Shown here: one piece after another, positions 8,355 through 17,738 of the stretch | Numbering within the stretch: position 1 is the first letter of the stretch | How the letters are laid out: each line of letters opens with the position of its first letter | NCBI RefSeq assembly: GCF_019702945.1 | Contig: NZ_AP024749.1 | Span: forward strand, 1 to 64,000 | Direction: 5' to 3' | Length of the DNA stretch: 64,000 bases | Source: Flavobacterium okayamense | GTDB taxonomy: Bacteria; Bacteroidota; Bacteroidia; Flavobacteriales; Flavobacteriaceae | Notes under the pieces: model-generated | Seen by the model: the letters and a program-made list of their open reading frames with translations, nothing else | Told to the model about the DNA's origin: nothing | Databases searched by the model: none | Program-made: the position numbers and the translations under genes

Positions 8355-9803
8355 ATGAGTAACCATTCTTTATACGAAAAAGAGCTTGCTTTTCAAGCAG
8401 ACAGAAGAAAAGCTTGCGTTGAGTTCATTAAAATCATTAGTGATTTATGGTATGACAAATCAATCGAATTGATTTTATTTAGAAATCAATTAATCGATAG
8501 AAATGTTAGCGACATCATCAATTTACATGAATATGCTGGTGAATTTGTTCGCAAACCAATTAATGTTTTTGACTCTGTTGAAATCGCTAGTGCTATTCAA
8601 AGTTTAGATTTACCACCATCAAGAATTGATATTGGTAAATTAACGTATGAATATCATTTAGAAGATGACAAATACAATGACGCCAAAGCATTTGTAATTG
8701 ACAAGTTAAAAAATGCCAAAGATTATTCTGAAATCAAACCAAAAGATGTTGTCTTATATGGTTTTGGTAGAATTGGTCGTCTTTTAGCTCGTGAAATGAT
8801 GAGCAAAATTGGAAAAGGTCAACAATTAAGACTAAGAGCAATTGTAACTAGAGATAAAAGTGACGCTGTTCTTTTAGAAAAAAGAGCTTCATTATTACGA
8901 CATGATTCTGTTCACGGTGACTTTGAAGGTTCAGTTCAAGCAGATGTGGAAAACAATGCTTTATTAATTAATGGAACTACTGTTCACATTATTACCGCTA
9001 ACGGGCCAGAAGAAATTGACTATACCCAATATGGCATTGAAGATGCATTAGTAATTGATAATACAGGTGCTTTTACTACTGAAGAAGCATTAAGTCGTCA
9101 TTTAACTTCTAAAGGTGTAGATAAAGTTTTATTAACTGCTCCTGGAAAAGGTGTTCCTAATATTGTTTATGGTGTAAATCATACAGATTACAATCCAGAT
9201 GAAGTAAAAATTTACTCTGCTGCTTCTTGTACTACAAATGCTATTACTCCAATTTTAGCTGCCGTAGAAGAAACATTAGGTGTTGTAAAAGGCCATTTAG
9301 AAACAATTCACGCGTATACAAACGACCAAAATTTGGTTGATAATATGCATAAAAAATACCGTCGTGGTAGAGCTGCAGCTTTAAACATGGTAATTACTGA
9401 AACAGGTGCCGGAAGTGCTGTAGCTAAAGCTTTACCAAGTTTGGCTGGAAAATTAACTTCTAATGCAATTCGTGTTCCTGTACCAAATGGTTCACTGGTA
9501 GTTTTAAATTTAGAAATAAGCAAAGAAACGACAGTTGAGGCATTAAACGACATTATGCGTAAATATGCATTAGAAGGAAATTTAGTGGAGCAAATTAAAT
9601 TTTCTTTAAACAATGAGTTAGTATCATCTGATATTGTTGGAACTTCTGCTCCTTCAATTTTTGATAGCAATGCTACAATTGTTTCTGCAGATGGTAAAAA
9701 TGTAGTTATGTATGTTTGGTATGATAACGAATATGGATATAGCCATCAAGTTATTCGCTTAGCTAAATATGTTTCTAAAGTAAGAAGATATACTTACTAT
9801 TAA
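8355..9803 (+). CDS. Glyceraldehyde-3-phosphate dehydrogenase, long form
   Basis: Phosphorylating GAPDH of glycolysis and gluconeogenesis. The product is 482 aa, compared with about 335 for the common form. The first ~130 residues form an extra N-terminal domain before the Rossmann start VLYGFGRIGRLLAREM. The catalytic cysteine C292 sits in ASCTTNAITP, and the C-terminal WYDNEYGYSHQVIRL motif is intact. This long type occurs in Bacteroidota and some other bacteria. The role of the extension is not known to me. A shared bidirectional terminator follows. Confidence 0.93.
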   Translation: MSNHSLYEKELAFQADRRKACVEFIKIISDLWYDKSIELILFRNQLIDRNVSDIINLHEYAGEFVRKPINVFDSVEIASAIQSLDLPPSRIDIGKLTYEYHLEDDKYNDAKAFVIDKLKNAKDYSEIKPKDVVLYGFGRIGRLLAREMMSKIGKGQQLRLRAIVTRDKSDAVLLEKRASLLRHDSVHGDFEGSVQADVENNALLINGTTVHIITANGPEEIDYTQYGIEDALVIDNTGAFTTEEALSRHLTSKGVDKVLLTAPGKGVPNIVYGVNHTDYNPDEVKIYSAASCTTNAITPILAAVEETLGVVKGHLETIHAYTNDQNLVDNMHKKYRRGRAAALNMVITETGAGSAVAKALPSLAGKLTSNAIRVPVPNGSLVVLNLEISKETTVEALNDIMRKYALEGNLVEQIKFSLNNELVSSDIVGTSAPSIFDSNATIVSADGKNVVMYVWYDNEYGYSHQVIRLAKYVSKVRRYTYY

Positions 9804-9826
9804 TAGATATTTACATAAAAAGAAAA

Positions 9827-9850
9827 AGCCCAACAAATGTTGGGCTTTTT
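9827..9850. terminator. Bidirectional intrinsic terminator
   Basis: A 9-bp stem AGCCCAACA/TGTTGGGCT is flanked by A and T runs on both sides. It serves the GAPDH gene (+) and the barrel gene (-). Confidence 0.85.
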
Positions 9851-9852
9851 TA

Positions 9853-10743
9853 TTAAAATGAAATCTTATATTCTAAGTTGGCTACAAAACCTCTTGTTAA
9901 ACCGTCTGGTCTTTTATCTCTTACTACAAGAGGTGAACCAAAACTTAACTCTAAACTATTTCTTTGATTAATCATATAATTCAAATACAAATTAGCATTT
10001 AAAGTTAAACCATTCGAACCTTTAATTTCTTTTTCAACATCATCAACATCTGTAAATTTATCATTAGCTAAATGGTATATTGGTAATAAACTCGGAGTAA
10101 TCAAGAATTTATCTGCAATATTCAATTTATAAGAAGTTCTCAACAATATGTCTCCAGCTCTTTTAAAGTTATTTGTAGAAATATAATCTGAACCAGATGT
10201 AGCTAAAAACTCGTTATTGTTTTGAGTTAAAGGCTGTTGGTATGCAAAAACAAAAGCCCAATTTTTATAACTTTTTGAAGTTCCAAGAATTAAATCTAAT
10301 GTTCCTAAACTAGGTTGAAAATCCATTGGCAAGGCAAATCCATTATCTTTCAGATTTCCATCCGTAAAAGGAATTTTTAAACCTCCAATAATCTTAACAC
10401 TAGAATTAACAGAATAACTAGCTGTTAAGTAAGCATCAGCAAGGGATGAAGAACTAAATCCATCAACACTTTGTGACAAATAAGTAAGCTTTGCTAAAAC
10501 TTCCCAATTTGCATTCAATTGTCTTGAATATTCTAAATAAGACCCAAAAACAGAAACATCATTATCTGCAGCACCTATATTTGCTCCAAATTTCAAACTA
10601 TTTGAAAAAGAAATTGAGTCTGTTGCTGTTCCCTGAAAATTTTCTAAAGTACAAAACCCTGCATCGCTACAACCTTGAGAAAATATATTTTGATAAAAAA
10701 ATACAGCAAAAATTAATACTGTTGATTTAAATATTCTACTCAT
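9853..10743 (-). CDS. Putative outer-membrane beta-barrel protein
   Basis: A 296-aa protein with a signal peptide (about 1-22, ending IFSQ) and alternating polar/aromatic strands to a terminal phenylalanine (NLEYKISF), as expected for an outer-membrane barrel. I do not recognise a specific family. Segments such as LEYSRQLNANWEVLAKLTY resemble small OM proteins annotated as putative transporters. It lies 18 bp after the RskA-like lipoprotein gene and is surely in its operon. Two cysteines follow the signal peptide (GCSDAGFC). Function unknown. Confidence 0.6.
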   Translation of the reverse strand: MSRIFKSTVLIFAVFFYQNIFSQGCSDAGFCTLENFQGTATDSISFSNSLKFGANIGAADNDVSVFGSYLEYSRQLNANWEVLAKLTYLSQSVDGFSSSSLADAYLTASYSVNSSVKIIGGLKIPFTDGNLKDNGFALPMDFQPSLGTLDLILGTSKSYKNWAFVFAYQQPLTQNNNEFLATSGSDYISTNNFKRAGDILLRTSYKLNIADKFLITPSLLPIYHLANDKFTDVDDVEKEIKGSNGLTLNANLYLNYMINQRNSLELSFGSPLVVRDKRPDGLTRGFVANLEYKISF

Positions 10744-10761
10744 AACTATTCATTTTAAAAA

Positions 10762-11652
10762 TTATCTAGTAAATGTTCCTTCAGGTAAAGATACTAAGTT
10801 TTGATTCATATTTAAAACCGTATGCGTCGTTGCCGACATAGGAACATTATGCACTAATGGTTTAAGTAAAAAAGGTGAAGGACTATTATCTGGTTCAGGT
10901 TCAATACTAATTACAATTGTACCACCTCTTAAATCTGTTGGGAAAGTTAAACCTGTAGGAGCATTTTGAAGAAAATCTTCACCAGGATAAGATGGTCCGT
11001 TACTAGAGTTTCCTTTAAAAGGAGAAGTAGCAGCATTTTCATCAGCCATATTTGTTGCTAAAAATTTACCAGTACTTACAGGCTCACCATTTATAACAGC
11101 CCAACCCTCATATTTCCAACCATTAGGCAAAGTTGGTAAAGTCAATCCATTCATAGGTGTACCTGTTGAGTTATCTAAAAACCAAACTCCGCTTTCTTCG
11201 TTATCCATAGAACCGCCATCTGTTGGAGTAGCTAAAATATATTTACCTGCAGAATTTGAAAAATCATTACCTAAAGCAGAACTGTGAGTTACATTCATAA
11301 TTCCAGAATTTCCATTAAAATTTCCTGCTAAAATATGTACAGCACTTGGAGCTGGATCATCTCCTACTGCCGGTTCAATTGTTAATACATAAGAAGTTGC
11401 AGCATTTAAGCGATTCGTATTTAATTCAAAAGTTGTTTGAGAAAGTTCTCCTAAATCATTAACACTAAATCTACCCGCTGTGACAATATTTCCACCACCA
11501 ACTAACCAACCTTCATATACATAATTTGGAACTAGATTCTCTAAACCTTGAATATCAATTGTAAGATTACTTTTACTTACATTATCATCATTATCACTAC
11601 TACATGATAAAAACAAAAAAGACAATGTTCCAAATAAAAAAAATTTCTTCAT
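10762..11652 (-). CDS. Lipoprotein with duplicated RskA-like domain
   Basis: A 296-aa lipoprotein: lipobox FLFLSC with C17, followed by the acidic SSDNDD tail seen on surface-exposed Bacteroidota lipoproteins. The body holds two repeats. Repeat 1 is YEGWLVGGGNIVTAGRF (from 46) with LTIEPAVGDDPAPS (90-103). Repeat 2 is YEGWAVINGEPVSTGKF (from 181) with ISIEPEPDNSPSP (249-260). Each matches the W-x-x-x-x-G-x-x-V-x-x-G-x-F ... EPxxxxxxPxP pattern I associate with the C-terminal domain of anti-sigma-K (RskA) proteins, here without any transmembrane or zinc-finger part. It is followed by the barrel gene. Function unknown. Confidence 0.6.
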   Translation of the reverse strand: MKKFFLFGTLSFLFLSCSSDNDDNVSKSNLTIDIQGLENLVPNYVYEGWLVGGGNIVTAGRFSVNDLGELSQTTFELNTNRLNAATSYVLTIEPAVGDDPAPSAVHILAGNFNGNSGIMNVTHSSALGNDFSNSAGKYILATPTDGGSMDNEESGVWFLDNSTGTPMNGLTLPTLPNGWKYEGWAVINGEPVSTGKFLATNMADENAATSPFKGNSSNGPSYPGEDFLQNAPTGLTFPTDLRGGTIVISIEPEPDNSPSPFLLKPLVHNVPMSATTHTVLNMNQNLVSLPEGTFTR

Positions 11653-11679
11653 AGCTTAAAATTTATAATTTGACATAAA

Positions 11680-11687
11680 CAAAACTA
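11680..11687 (-). promoter_or_regulatory. -7 promoter element TAGTTTTG for the lipoprotein-barrel operon
   Basis: A TAnnTTTG match on the minus strand 28 bp before the lipoprotein ATG. A Crp/Fnr-like inverted repeat lies upstream (11709-11728). Confidence 0.55.
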
Positions 11688-11708
11688 TACAAGAAATTAT
11701 TTTTGAAA

Positions 11709-11728
11709 TGTTATGTAACTAACATTAC
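11709..11728 (-). promoter_or_regulatory. Candidate Crp/Fnr operator (GTAAT-GTTA-GTTAC)
   Basis: On the minus strand 11728-11715 reads GTAAT-GTTA-GTTAC, nine of ten arm bases of the GTAAC-N4-GTTAC repeat found in the 34-48 kb island, but centred 38 bp rather than 33 bp from the -7 element. A different overlapping inverted repeat, TGTTA-N6-TAACA (11709-11724), is centred exactly 33 bp away. The site touches the stop codon of the Crp/Fnr gene. Confidence 0.4.
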
Positions 11729-12390
11729 TGTGATTTTATTAAGATTTCTCCTCTAGTAAAATCTAAAAAGCCCTCATCTTTTAATTCATTCATTAGGATA
11801 TTAAGGGTTGGACGAGATGTTCCTATCAGAGTTGCCATATCCTTTTGCGTATAGGGATGTTTTACAACTGTATCACCTGAAACTTTGTTTTGATAACCAA
11901 AATCCTCTCCTAATTCTTTTAAAAACTCTTTTAATCTTGTCTTGGTATCTTTAAACAATAGCAATTGTAATCTGCGTTCTAATTTTTTAAAACGATAACC
12001 AATAAACTTATAAATCTTCAAACTAAACTCTTTATTCTGTCTCAATAAGTCCATCATTTCTAAAGAAGTGATTGGACAAATCGAAGTGTTTTTCTCAATT
12101 GCTTGAGCAAATTCATTCCTATTTTCTTCTCCTAAAATTGCCTTTTCTCCAAAAATTTCACCTTTCGATAAAATTGCCATAACAATTTCTTCACCATCTT
12201 CAGTTATGTACCCAACTTTTACTTTACCTGAATTAACTAAATAAACCATATCTGATTTATCTTCTTCAAAATAGATATAATCATTTTTATTAAACTCGTT
12301 AAAATTATGAGAATCTTTATATTCCTTAAATTTATGTGGACAAAGAATTGTAAATAAATTTACATCTTCAAAATACCAAAGTGAATTCAT
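11725..12390 (-). CDS. Crp/Fnr family transcriptional regulator
   Basis: A 221-aa regulator with an N-terminal cyclic-nucleotide-binding-type beta-roll (about 25-115, with GKVKVGYITEDGEEIVMAIL and GEIFGEKAIL) and a C-terminal winged helix (YTQKDMATLIGTSRPTLNILMNELKDEG). It has only two cysteines, so there is no FNR-type 4Fe-4S cluster. The phosphate-binding arginine-serine of cAMP-Crp is also absent, so the effector is unknown. It sits 2 bp after the TlpA-like lipoprotein gene and directly upstream of the RskA-like lipoprotein operon, which carries a candidate operator. It is one candidate for the regulator of the GTAAC-N4-GTTAC sites. Confidence 0.9.
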   Translation of the reverse strand: MNSLWYFEDVNLFTILCPHKFKEYKDSHNFNEFNKNDYIYFEEDKSDMVYLVNSGKVKVGYITEDGEEIVMAILSKGEIFGEKAILGEENRNEFAQAIEKNTSICPITSLEMMDLLRQNKEFSLKIYKFIGYRFKKLERRLQLLLFKDTKTRLKEFLKELGEDFGYQNKVSGDTVVKHPYTQKDMATLIGTSRPTLNILMNELKDEGFLDFTRGEILIKSQ

Positions 12391-12392
12391 AA

Positions 12393-12908
12393 TTATTGTT
12401 TTATTAGTCCATCAACTATTTCATAGAATAAATTCGAATTCCAATTTGCCAGCCCCAAATTATCTACTACTATTCTTCCTTTTTTACTAATTAAATAAGC
12501 TCTTGAGTATTCATCCATTTTCATTGGACTTGGAATTGGACTTAAACTAAAAAAGATTGGGAATGTATAACCATTTACTTCTATAATTTTTCGAACATCA
12601 ACTTGACTGTCATTTGTAACAAAAACAAACTCTAATTTAGTATTATATTTATTATAAAACTTTTCTAATCTGTCAAGATTATCTAAATTCTCTTTATCTG
12701 AAGTAGACCAATAGTACACAAAAGTTACTTTATTAGCTTTTGTAATAAAATTTTGACTATTACCATTTGGAGAAATAATCTTCCAATCATAAAAAGAAAC
12801 AACTTGCTGCTTTTCAAATTCTATCACATTAGGTTCTGGAAACTCTTTTTCACAAGCAGTAAAACAAAATATTACAATTAATTGTAATAAGTAAAATTTT
12901 AATTTCAT
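12393..12908 (-). CDS. TlpA-like lipoprotein lacking the CxxC motif
   Basis: A 171-aa lipoprotein (lipobox CFTAC with the acceptor at about C19) with a thioredoxin/TlpA-type fold: VTFVYYWSTSDKENLDNLDRL at the position of the usual WAxWCxPC, then LEFVFVTND and a late FPIFF strand with a cis-proline-like SPIPSP. No cysteine occurs after the lipidated one, so it cannot be a disulfide reductase and may bind or sense a partner. Only 2 bp separate it from the Crp/Fnr gene, so the two are co-expressed. No other family fits better. Confidence 0.6.
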   Translation of the reverse strand: MKLKFYLLQLIVIFCFTACEKEFPEPNVIEFEKQQVVSFYDWKIISPNGNSQNFITKANKVTFVYYWSTSDKENLDNLDRLEKFYNKYNTKLEFVFVTNDSQVDVRKIIEVNGYTFPIFFSLSPIPSPMKMDEYSRAYLISKKGRIVVDNLGLANWNSNLFYEIVDGLIKQ

Positions 12909-12937
12909 TCTATTAGTTTTTTATAAAAATACAAAAA

Positions 12938-12960
12938 ACGCTCAAGTAAACCTTGAGCGT
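12938..12960 (-). terminator. Intrinsic terminator of aconitase
   Basis: A 9-bp stem ACGCTCAAG/CTTGAGCGT. On the minus strand it is followed by a T run, just after the aconitase stop codon. Confidence 0.8.
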
Positions 12961-12984
12961 TTTATAAAATATTCTTAAAATTAA

Positions 12985-15249
12985 TTATGCTTTTCCAGCA
13001 GCAATTAAGTTTAACGCAGAACCGGCTTTGAACCATTCTATTTGACCTTCATTATAAGTATGGTTAGCCATAATTATATCTTTAGAACCATCAGCATGAA
13101 CAAACTCTAAAGTTAATGGCTTTCCTGGAGCAAAATCTGTTAAATCTAAGAAATTGATAGTATCATCTTCTTGTACTTTATCATAATCTGCTTCGTTAGC
13201 AAATGTTAAACCTAACATTCCTTGCTTCTTCAAGTTTGTTTCGTGAATACGAGCAAATGATTTCACTAGAACCGCTTTAACTCCTAAATGACGAGGCTCC
13301 ATTGCAGCATGCTCACGAGAAGAACCTTCCCCGTAGTTATGATCTCCAACTACTATTGAAGCAATACCAGCAGCTTTATATGCTCTTTGAACAGCTGGAA
13401 CAGCATCATAAGAACCTGTTAATTGATTTTTAACCAAATTTGCTTTTCCGTTAAAAGCATTTTCTGCACCAATTAACATATTGTTAGAAATATTATCTAA
13501 GTGACCACGGAAACGTAACCATGGACCTGCCATTGAAATGTGGTCAGTTGTACATTTTCCAAAAGCTTTAATTAATAATTTAGCTCCAGTAATATTTTTA
13601 CCATCCCAAGGTGTAAATGGATCTAATAATTGTAAACGTTCAGATGTTGGAGAAACTACAACTTGAACTCCAGAACCATCTTCAGCAGGTGCTTGGAAAC
13701 CTGGATCTTCAACATCAAATCCTTTTGTTGGCAACTCATCACCTACAGGTGGATTTAATTTAACTGCTTCACCTTTATCATTTAATAAAGTATCTGTAAT
13801 AGGGTTGAAATCTAATCTTCCTGAAATTGCTAAAGCAGCAACCATTTCTGGTGAAGTTACAAAAGCATGAGTATTAGGATTTCCATCTGCTCTTTTTGAG
13901 AAATTACGGTTGAAAGAGTGAACAATAGTATTTTTCTCTTGTTTATCAGCTCCTTCTCTATCCCACTGACCGATACAAGGTCCACAAGCATTTGTAAATA
14001 CTTTAGTACCCATTTTTTCGAAAGTTTCGATAATTCCGTCTCTTTCAATTGTATAACGAATTTGTTCAGAACCTGGATTAATACCGAATTCAGCTTTTGG
14101 AGTAATTCCATGTTCAACAGCTTGCTCCACAATAGAAGCTGCTCTTGACATATCTTCATAAGAAGAGTTTGTACAAGAACCGATTAGTCCCCATTCTACT
14201 TTTAACGGCCATCCATTAGCTTCAGCTTCCGTTTTCATTTTTGAAACTGGAGTTCCTCTATCTGGTGTGAAAGGTCCGTTAATATGTGGTTCTAATTCAG
14301 ATAAATTAATTTCGATTAATTGATCGAAGTACTTTTCAGGGTTTACATACACTTCTGCATCTGCAGTTAAGTATGAAGCCACTTTATCTGCAGCATCAAC
14401 TACTTCCTGACGACCTGTAGCCGATAAATATCTTCTCATTGAATCATCATAACCAAAAGTTGAAGTTGTAGCTCCAATTTCAGCACCCATGTTACAAATA
14501 GTTCCTTTACCAGTACAAGACATTGCTTCAGCACCTTCTCCAAAGTATTCTACAATTGCACCTGTTCCACCTTTTACAGTTAAAATATCAGCAACTTTTA
14601 AGATTACGTCTTTTGGAGCAGTCCATCCGTTTAGTTTACCAGTTAATTTTACACCAATCAACTTAGGAAATTTTAATTCCCAAGACATTCCTGCCATTAC
14701 ATCAACAGCATCAGCACCACCAACACCAATGGCCACCATTCCTAAACCACCAGCGTTAACTGTATGAGAATCGGTACCAATCATCATTCCTCCAGGGAAA
14801 GCATAATTTTCTAGAACAATTTGGTGAATAATACCTGAACCTGGTTTCCAAAATCCAATTCCGTATTTATTAGAAACTGAAGATAAAAAGTCAAAAACTT
14901 CTCTTGATTGTGAGTTTGCAGTTGCTAAATCGGTTTTAGCACCAACTTTAGCTTGGATTAAGTGATCACAGTGAACCGTTGTAGGAACGGCAACTTTATT
15001 TTTTCCGGCATGCATAAATTGCAATAATGCCATTTGAGCAGTAGCATCTTGACAAGCAACTCTATCCGGTGCAAAGTCAACATAATCTTTACCTCTCACG
15101 TAAGCAGTTGAAGGATTTCCATCCCATAAATGCGCATATAAAATCTTTTCAGATAAGGTAAGTGGACGACCTACAATTTCACGTGCTTTATCAACACGAG
15201 CAGGCATATTTTCGTACACTTTTTTAATCATTTCAATATCAAAAGCCAT
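12985..15249 (-). CDS. acnA: Aconitate hydratase, mitochondrial type
   Basis: Interconverts citrate and isocitrate in the TCA cycle with a 4Fe-4S cluster. The 754-aa product has cluster cysteines at C359 (GSCTNSS), C422 and C425 (ACGPCIGQW). The 63 and 3 residue spacing equals that of mitochondrial aconitase. The C-terminal swivel domain carries [18 protein letters not shown]. The symbol follows common usage; this is not the 890-aa enterobacterial AcnA. It is transcribed alone from a promoter with -7 TAAATTTG at 15293-15300. Confidence 0.96.
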   Translation of the reverse strand: MAFDIEMIKKVYENMPARVDKAREIVGRPLTLSEKILYAHLWDGNPSTAYVRGKDYVDFAPDRVACQDATAQMALLQFMHAGKNKVAVPTTVHCDHLIQAKVGAKTDLATANSQSREVFDFLSSVSNKYGIGFWKPGSGIIHQIVLENYAFPGGMMIGTDSHTVNAGGLGMVAIGVGGADAVDVMAGMSWELKFPKLIGVKLTGKLNGWTAPKDVILKVADILTVKGGTGAIVEYFGEGAEAMSCTGKGTICNMGAEIGATTSTFGYDDSMRRYLSATGRQEVVDAADKVASYLTADAEVYVNPEKYFDQLIEINLSELEPHINGPFTPDRGTPVSKMKTEAEANGWPLKVEWGLIGSCTNSSYEDMSRAASIVEQAVEHGITPKAEFGINPGSEQIRYTIERDGIIETFEKMGTKVFTNACGPCIGQWDREGADKQEKNTIVHSFNRNFSKRADGNPNTHAFVTSPEMVAALAISGRLDFNPITDTLLNDKGEAVKLNPPVGDELPTKGFDVEDPGFQAPAEDGSGVQVVVSPTSERLQLLDPFTPWDGKNITGAKLLIKAFGKCTTDHISMAGPWLRFRGHLDNISNNMLIGAENAFNGKANLVKNQLTGSYDAVPAVQRAYKAAGIASIVVGDHNYGEGSSREHAAMEPRHLGVKAVLVKSFARIHETNLKKQGMLGLTFANEADYDKVQEDDTINFLDLTDFAPGKPLTLEFVHADGSKDIIMANHTYNEGQIEWFKAGSALNLIAAGKA

Positions 15250-15292
15250 AACTCAAATATATTTTTTGTTCTTAGTTTTGTTTAAAGTGCCA

Positions 15293-15300
15293 CAAATTTA
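15293..15300 (-). promoter_or_regulatory. -7 promoter element TAAATTTG for aconitase
   Basis: A minus-strand TAnnTTTG match 43 bp before the ATG. I see no TTG at -33. Confidence 0.55.
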
Positions 15301-15445
15301 ATAAATCTAAAGGAAATTTAAAAATTTTTAATAAAACCTTAAATTCATAAAAATATTATTTAAAAACATTCTATTTTAATGAGATTGTGCTATCAAAAAA
15401 ACAAAAAAAGAGGTTTTAATTAATAAATTAACAATTTAAAGTCTT

Positions 15446-15468
15446 TTAATTATCAAATTGATAATTAA
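15446..15468. repeat. Perfect 11-bp inverted repeat
   Basis: TTAATTATCAA-A-TTGATAATTAA lies just behind the acyltransferase stop codon. There is no T run after the stem on the minus strand, so it is a poor terminator. It could be a binding site or a 3' end stabiliser. The rest of the 15250-15471 gap is plain AT-rich DNA plus the aconitase promoter. Confidence 0.5.
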
Positions 15469-15471
15469 GAA

Positions 15472-16581
15472 CTAATTATCTCTCAAATCCATAATTGGTT
15501 TTTCAAAAAAACGATATAACAGGAATGATAAAATTAGTGTAATTGATAAGTATAAAACAAGCAATGGCACTGTTGAAATCTCTATATCCAAATACAATAA
15601 ACTTTGTTTAAGCAAAACAGCTATAATACTATAATGTAAAAGATACACACTATAGGAAACCTTACTCACAAACTCAATAGGAATTCGTAAAAATGAAAAA
15701 GTTTGTCTCCAGCTAATAAAAAAAGGTAATCCTAAAGCTACAGTAGTTGATGTTAGTGTGAAATAAAAAACTTTAAAATAAAGTGGTGTATTAATTAAAT
15801 CGAAACGCAATACATTCATCACTGCAAATTGTAAAAAAAATAAATGCGCGGCAACTATAAATAAATACACTCGAATTTTGTGTAAAAAATCTTTGTAGAA
15901 ATAATGAATCCAGGCTATGATAAATCCAAATAAAATTGCATCAATTCTATAAATTACTGTAGATTTAATTTCAGTATTCCATATGTCCATTTCATAAATC
16001 TCAAGATTTAAATACGCAAGATATCTGAATAAATGAAAAATGAAAATAAGACTCAACGTTAGTATTAAAAAAGAATACTTTCTACTTATTTTAAAAAATT
16101 TACTACCAAAAAACAAAATAAAAGGAACAAGTAAATACGTCCATTCTTCAACCGATAAACTCCAAGATTCCCTAAAAAATGGAATTTTATACGTGAACAA
16201 ATTCTGTATAAATAAAAAATAGTTCCACCAACCTTTAAAATCATAATTAAAAACAATTGCCAGAATAATATTTAGCAATAAAACCAAATAATAAGCGGGT
16301 AATGTTCTATACCAACGTCGTTTCAAAAAAGTTTTAATACTTGAAAAATTAAAATCTTCTTTAAGGTATTTTTTTAGTAGGATGGTTCCAATTAAAAATC
16401 CACTTAAAACAAAAAAAACTTCAACCCCAAAATACCCAAAAACGCCACTTATCGCAATGAACGTTGGATTATAACTATCTACAACATAAAACAAGTGCGA
16501 AAAAACAACAAAAGATATCGCAGCAGCTCTAACCACATCTAATCCAAATATTCTTTCACTAGATTGCATTTGTTGACTCAT
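15472..16581 (-). CDS. Acyltransferase family 3 membrane protein
   Basis: A 369-aa polytopic membrane protein of the OafA/YrhL acyltransferase-3 family, which moves acyl groups onto cell-surface sugars. Seen are the N-terminal LDVVRAAAISFVVFSHL with the conserved histidine in FSHL, the RRWYRTLPAYY motif, about ten hydrophobic segments and a C-terminal YRFFEKPIMDL tail typical of the family. No SGNH domain is attached. The acceptor sugar is unknown. It is divergent from the next gene with only 32 bp between the start codons. Confidence 0.9.
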   Translation of the reverse strand: MSQQMQSSERIFGLDVVRAAAISFVVFSHLFYVVDSYNPTFIAISGVFGYFGVEVFFVLSGFLIGTILLKKYLKEDFNFSSIKTFLKRRWYRTLPAYYLVLLLNIILAIVFNYDFKGWWNYFLFIQNLFTYKIPFFRESWSLSVEEWTYLLVPFILFFGSKFFKISRKYSFLILTLSLIFIFHLFRYLAYLNLEIYEMDIWNTEIKSTVIYRIDAILFGFIIAWIHYFYKDFLHKIRVYLFIVAAHLFFLQFAVMNVLRFDLINTPLYFKVFYFTLTSTTVALGLPFFISWRQTFSFLRIPIEFVSKVSYSVYLLHYSIIAVLLKQSLLYLDIEISTVPLLVLYLSITLILSFLLYRFFEKPIMDLRDN

Positions 16582-16613
16582 TTATAGTATTTTTGTTTAA
16601 AAAGTAATCGGTT

Positions 16614-17738
16614 TTGTCAAAGATATATAAATACATCATTTTTACATTTATACTTTCAAGTCTTTTTGGAACATTTACGTATTTATCTTTAACAAATAGA
16701 CACCAAGCCATTATTAAAACAAAGCTACTTTACGTTTTTGGTCTTGTTGATAATGATTGGAACATTGAAAAAAATGAACACCATTTTAAAATGTTATCGC
16801 CAACATTTGTTATTGATGGCATTTACAAATCAATGGAAGGCCCAAAAGCAACAAGAGTAATGCAATTAAGCAATTCTGATGAATTGTATTGGATAACTGG
16901 TTTTGACATAAAAGCGGTTGATGCAAAAACTAATGAGGAAGTTTCTAAAGAATTCATCTGTCACATGAATGTTGATTTAAATGATGTTAGCTACTATACT
17001 ACTTTTGGACTTGAAGATAGAATCGGGAAACAGTATCCACGTTTAACATCATTATCAAGTGGTTTTGAAAGCTATTCCTATCCTAAAGGATATGGAATTC
17101 CTATTAAAGGAAATGAAATTTTAACTGTTATCTCACAATCACTAAATCATAATCAAGAGAAAATCAATAAAAAAATAAAACACCTTATTGATTTTGAATA
17201 TGAAAAATATGATGGTTCACAAAAACCATTATTGAGTAAAACGGTATACATACAATTACCTTATAACAAATACGACCCATTTAAATCTCCTTTAGATCCT
17301 AATAGTAACCAATGTATTCCTGTAGAAACTAAAAACCACAGTTATGTTGATGAAAACGGAAATATGCTTTCTGGGCATTGGGTAGTTCCTAAAGGAAAAT
17401 TTACCTATAGAAGTAGCATAACGGACCAATTGCAATTGAAAGATAGCTTACGTTTACATTTTTCTGCCATTCACGTGCATCCCTTTGCTACCTCAATTTC
17501 TTTGTTTGACAAAACGGAAAACAAATATATTTTTACTAGTAAAATTGAAAATTACAAAGATAAAATCGGTTTAGTTAACGTTGAACCTTTTTCTTCTGAA
17601 GAAGGTATTTCGTTGTATTCTAATCATGAATACGAATTGATTTTAGATGTAAACAATACTACTAATATTGACCAAGACATGATGGGAAGTATGTTTTTGT
17701 TTTTCTATGATAAGGAATTGGATGAGAAGTTGAAGTAA
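16614..17738 (+). CDS. Membrane-anchored protein, possible PHM-fold copper protein
   Basis: A 374-aa protein of no recognised family. The start is a TTG at 16614: an in-frame TAA lies three codons upstream, and the segment that follows (residues 5-26) is a good membrane anchor that would be lost with any later ATG. The rest is extracytoplasmic. Its pattern resembles peptidylglycine monooxygenase-type two-copper proteins: FICHMNVDL (H117) for the HHM motif, LNHN (H179), IHVHP (H287, H289) for the HxH pair and DQDMMGSMFLFFYD (M356/M357) for the axial methionine near the C-terminus. This is a remote, by-eye resemblance. It could equally be a non-catalytic copper binder. Confidence 0.45.
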   Translation: MSKIYKYIIFTFILSSLFGTFTYLSLTNRHQAIIKTKLLYVFGLVDNDWNIEKNEHHFKMLSPTFVIDGIYKSMEGPKATRVMQLSNSDELYWITGFDIKAVDAKTNEEVSKEFICHMNVDLNDVSYYTTFGLEDRIGKQYPRLTSLSSGFESYSYPKGYGIPIKGNEILTVISQSLNHNQEKINKKIKHLIDFEYEKYDGSQKPLLSKTVYIQLPYNKYDPFKSPLDPNSNQCIPVETKNHSYVDENGNMLSGHWVVPKGKFTYRSSITDQLQLKDSLRLHFSAIHVHPFATSISLFDKTENKYIFTSKIENYKDKIGLVNVEPFSSEEGISLYSNHEYELILDVNNTTNIDQDMMGSMFLFFYDKELDEKLK

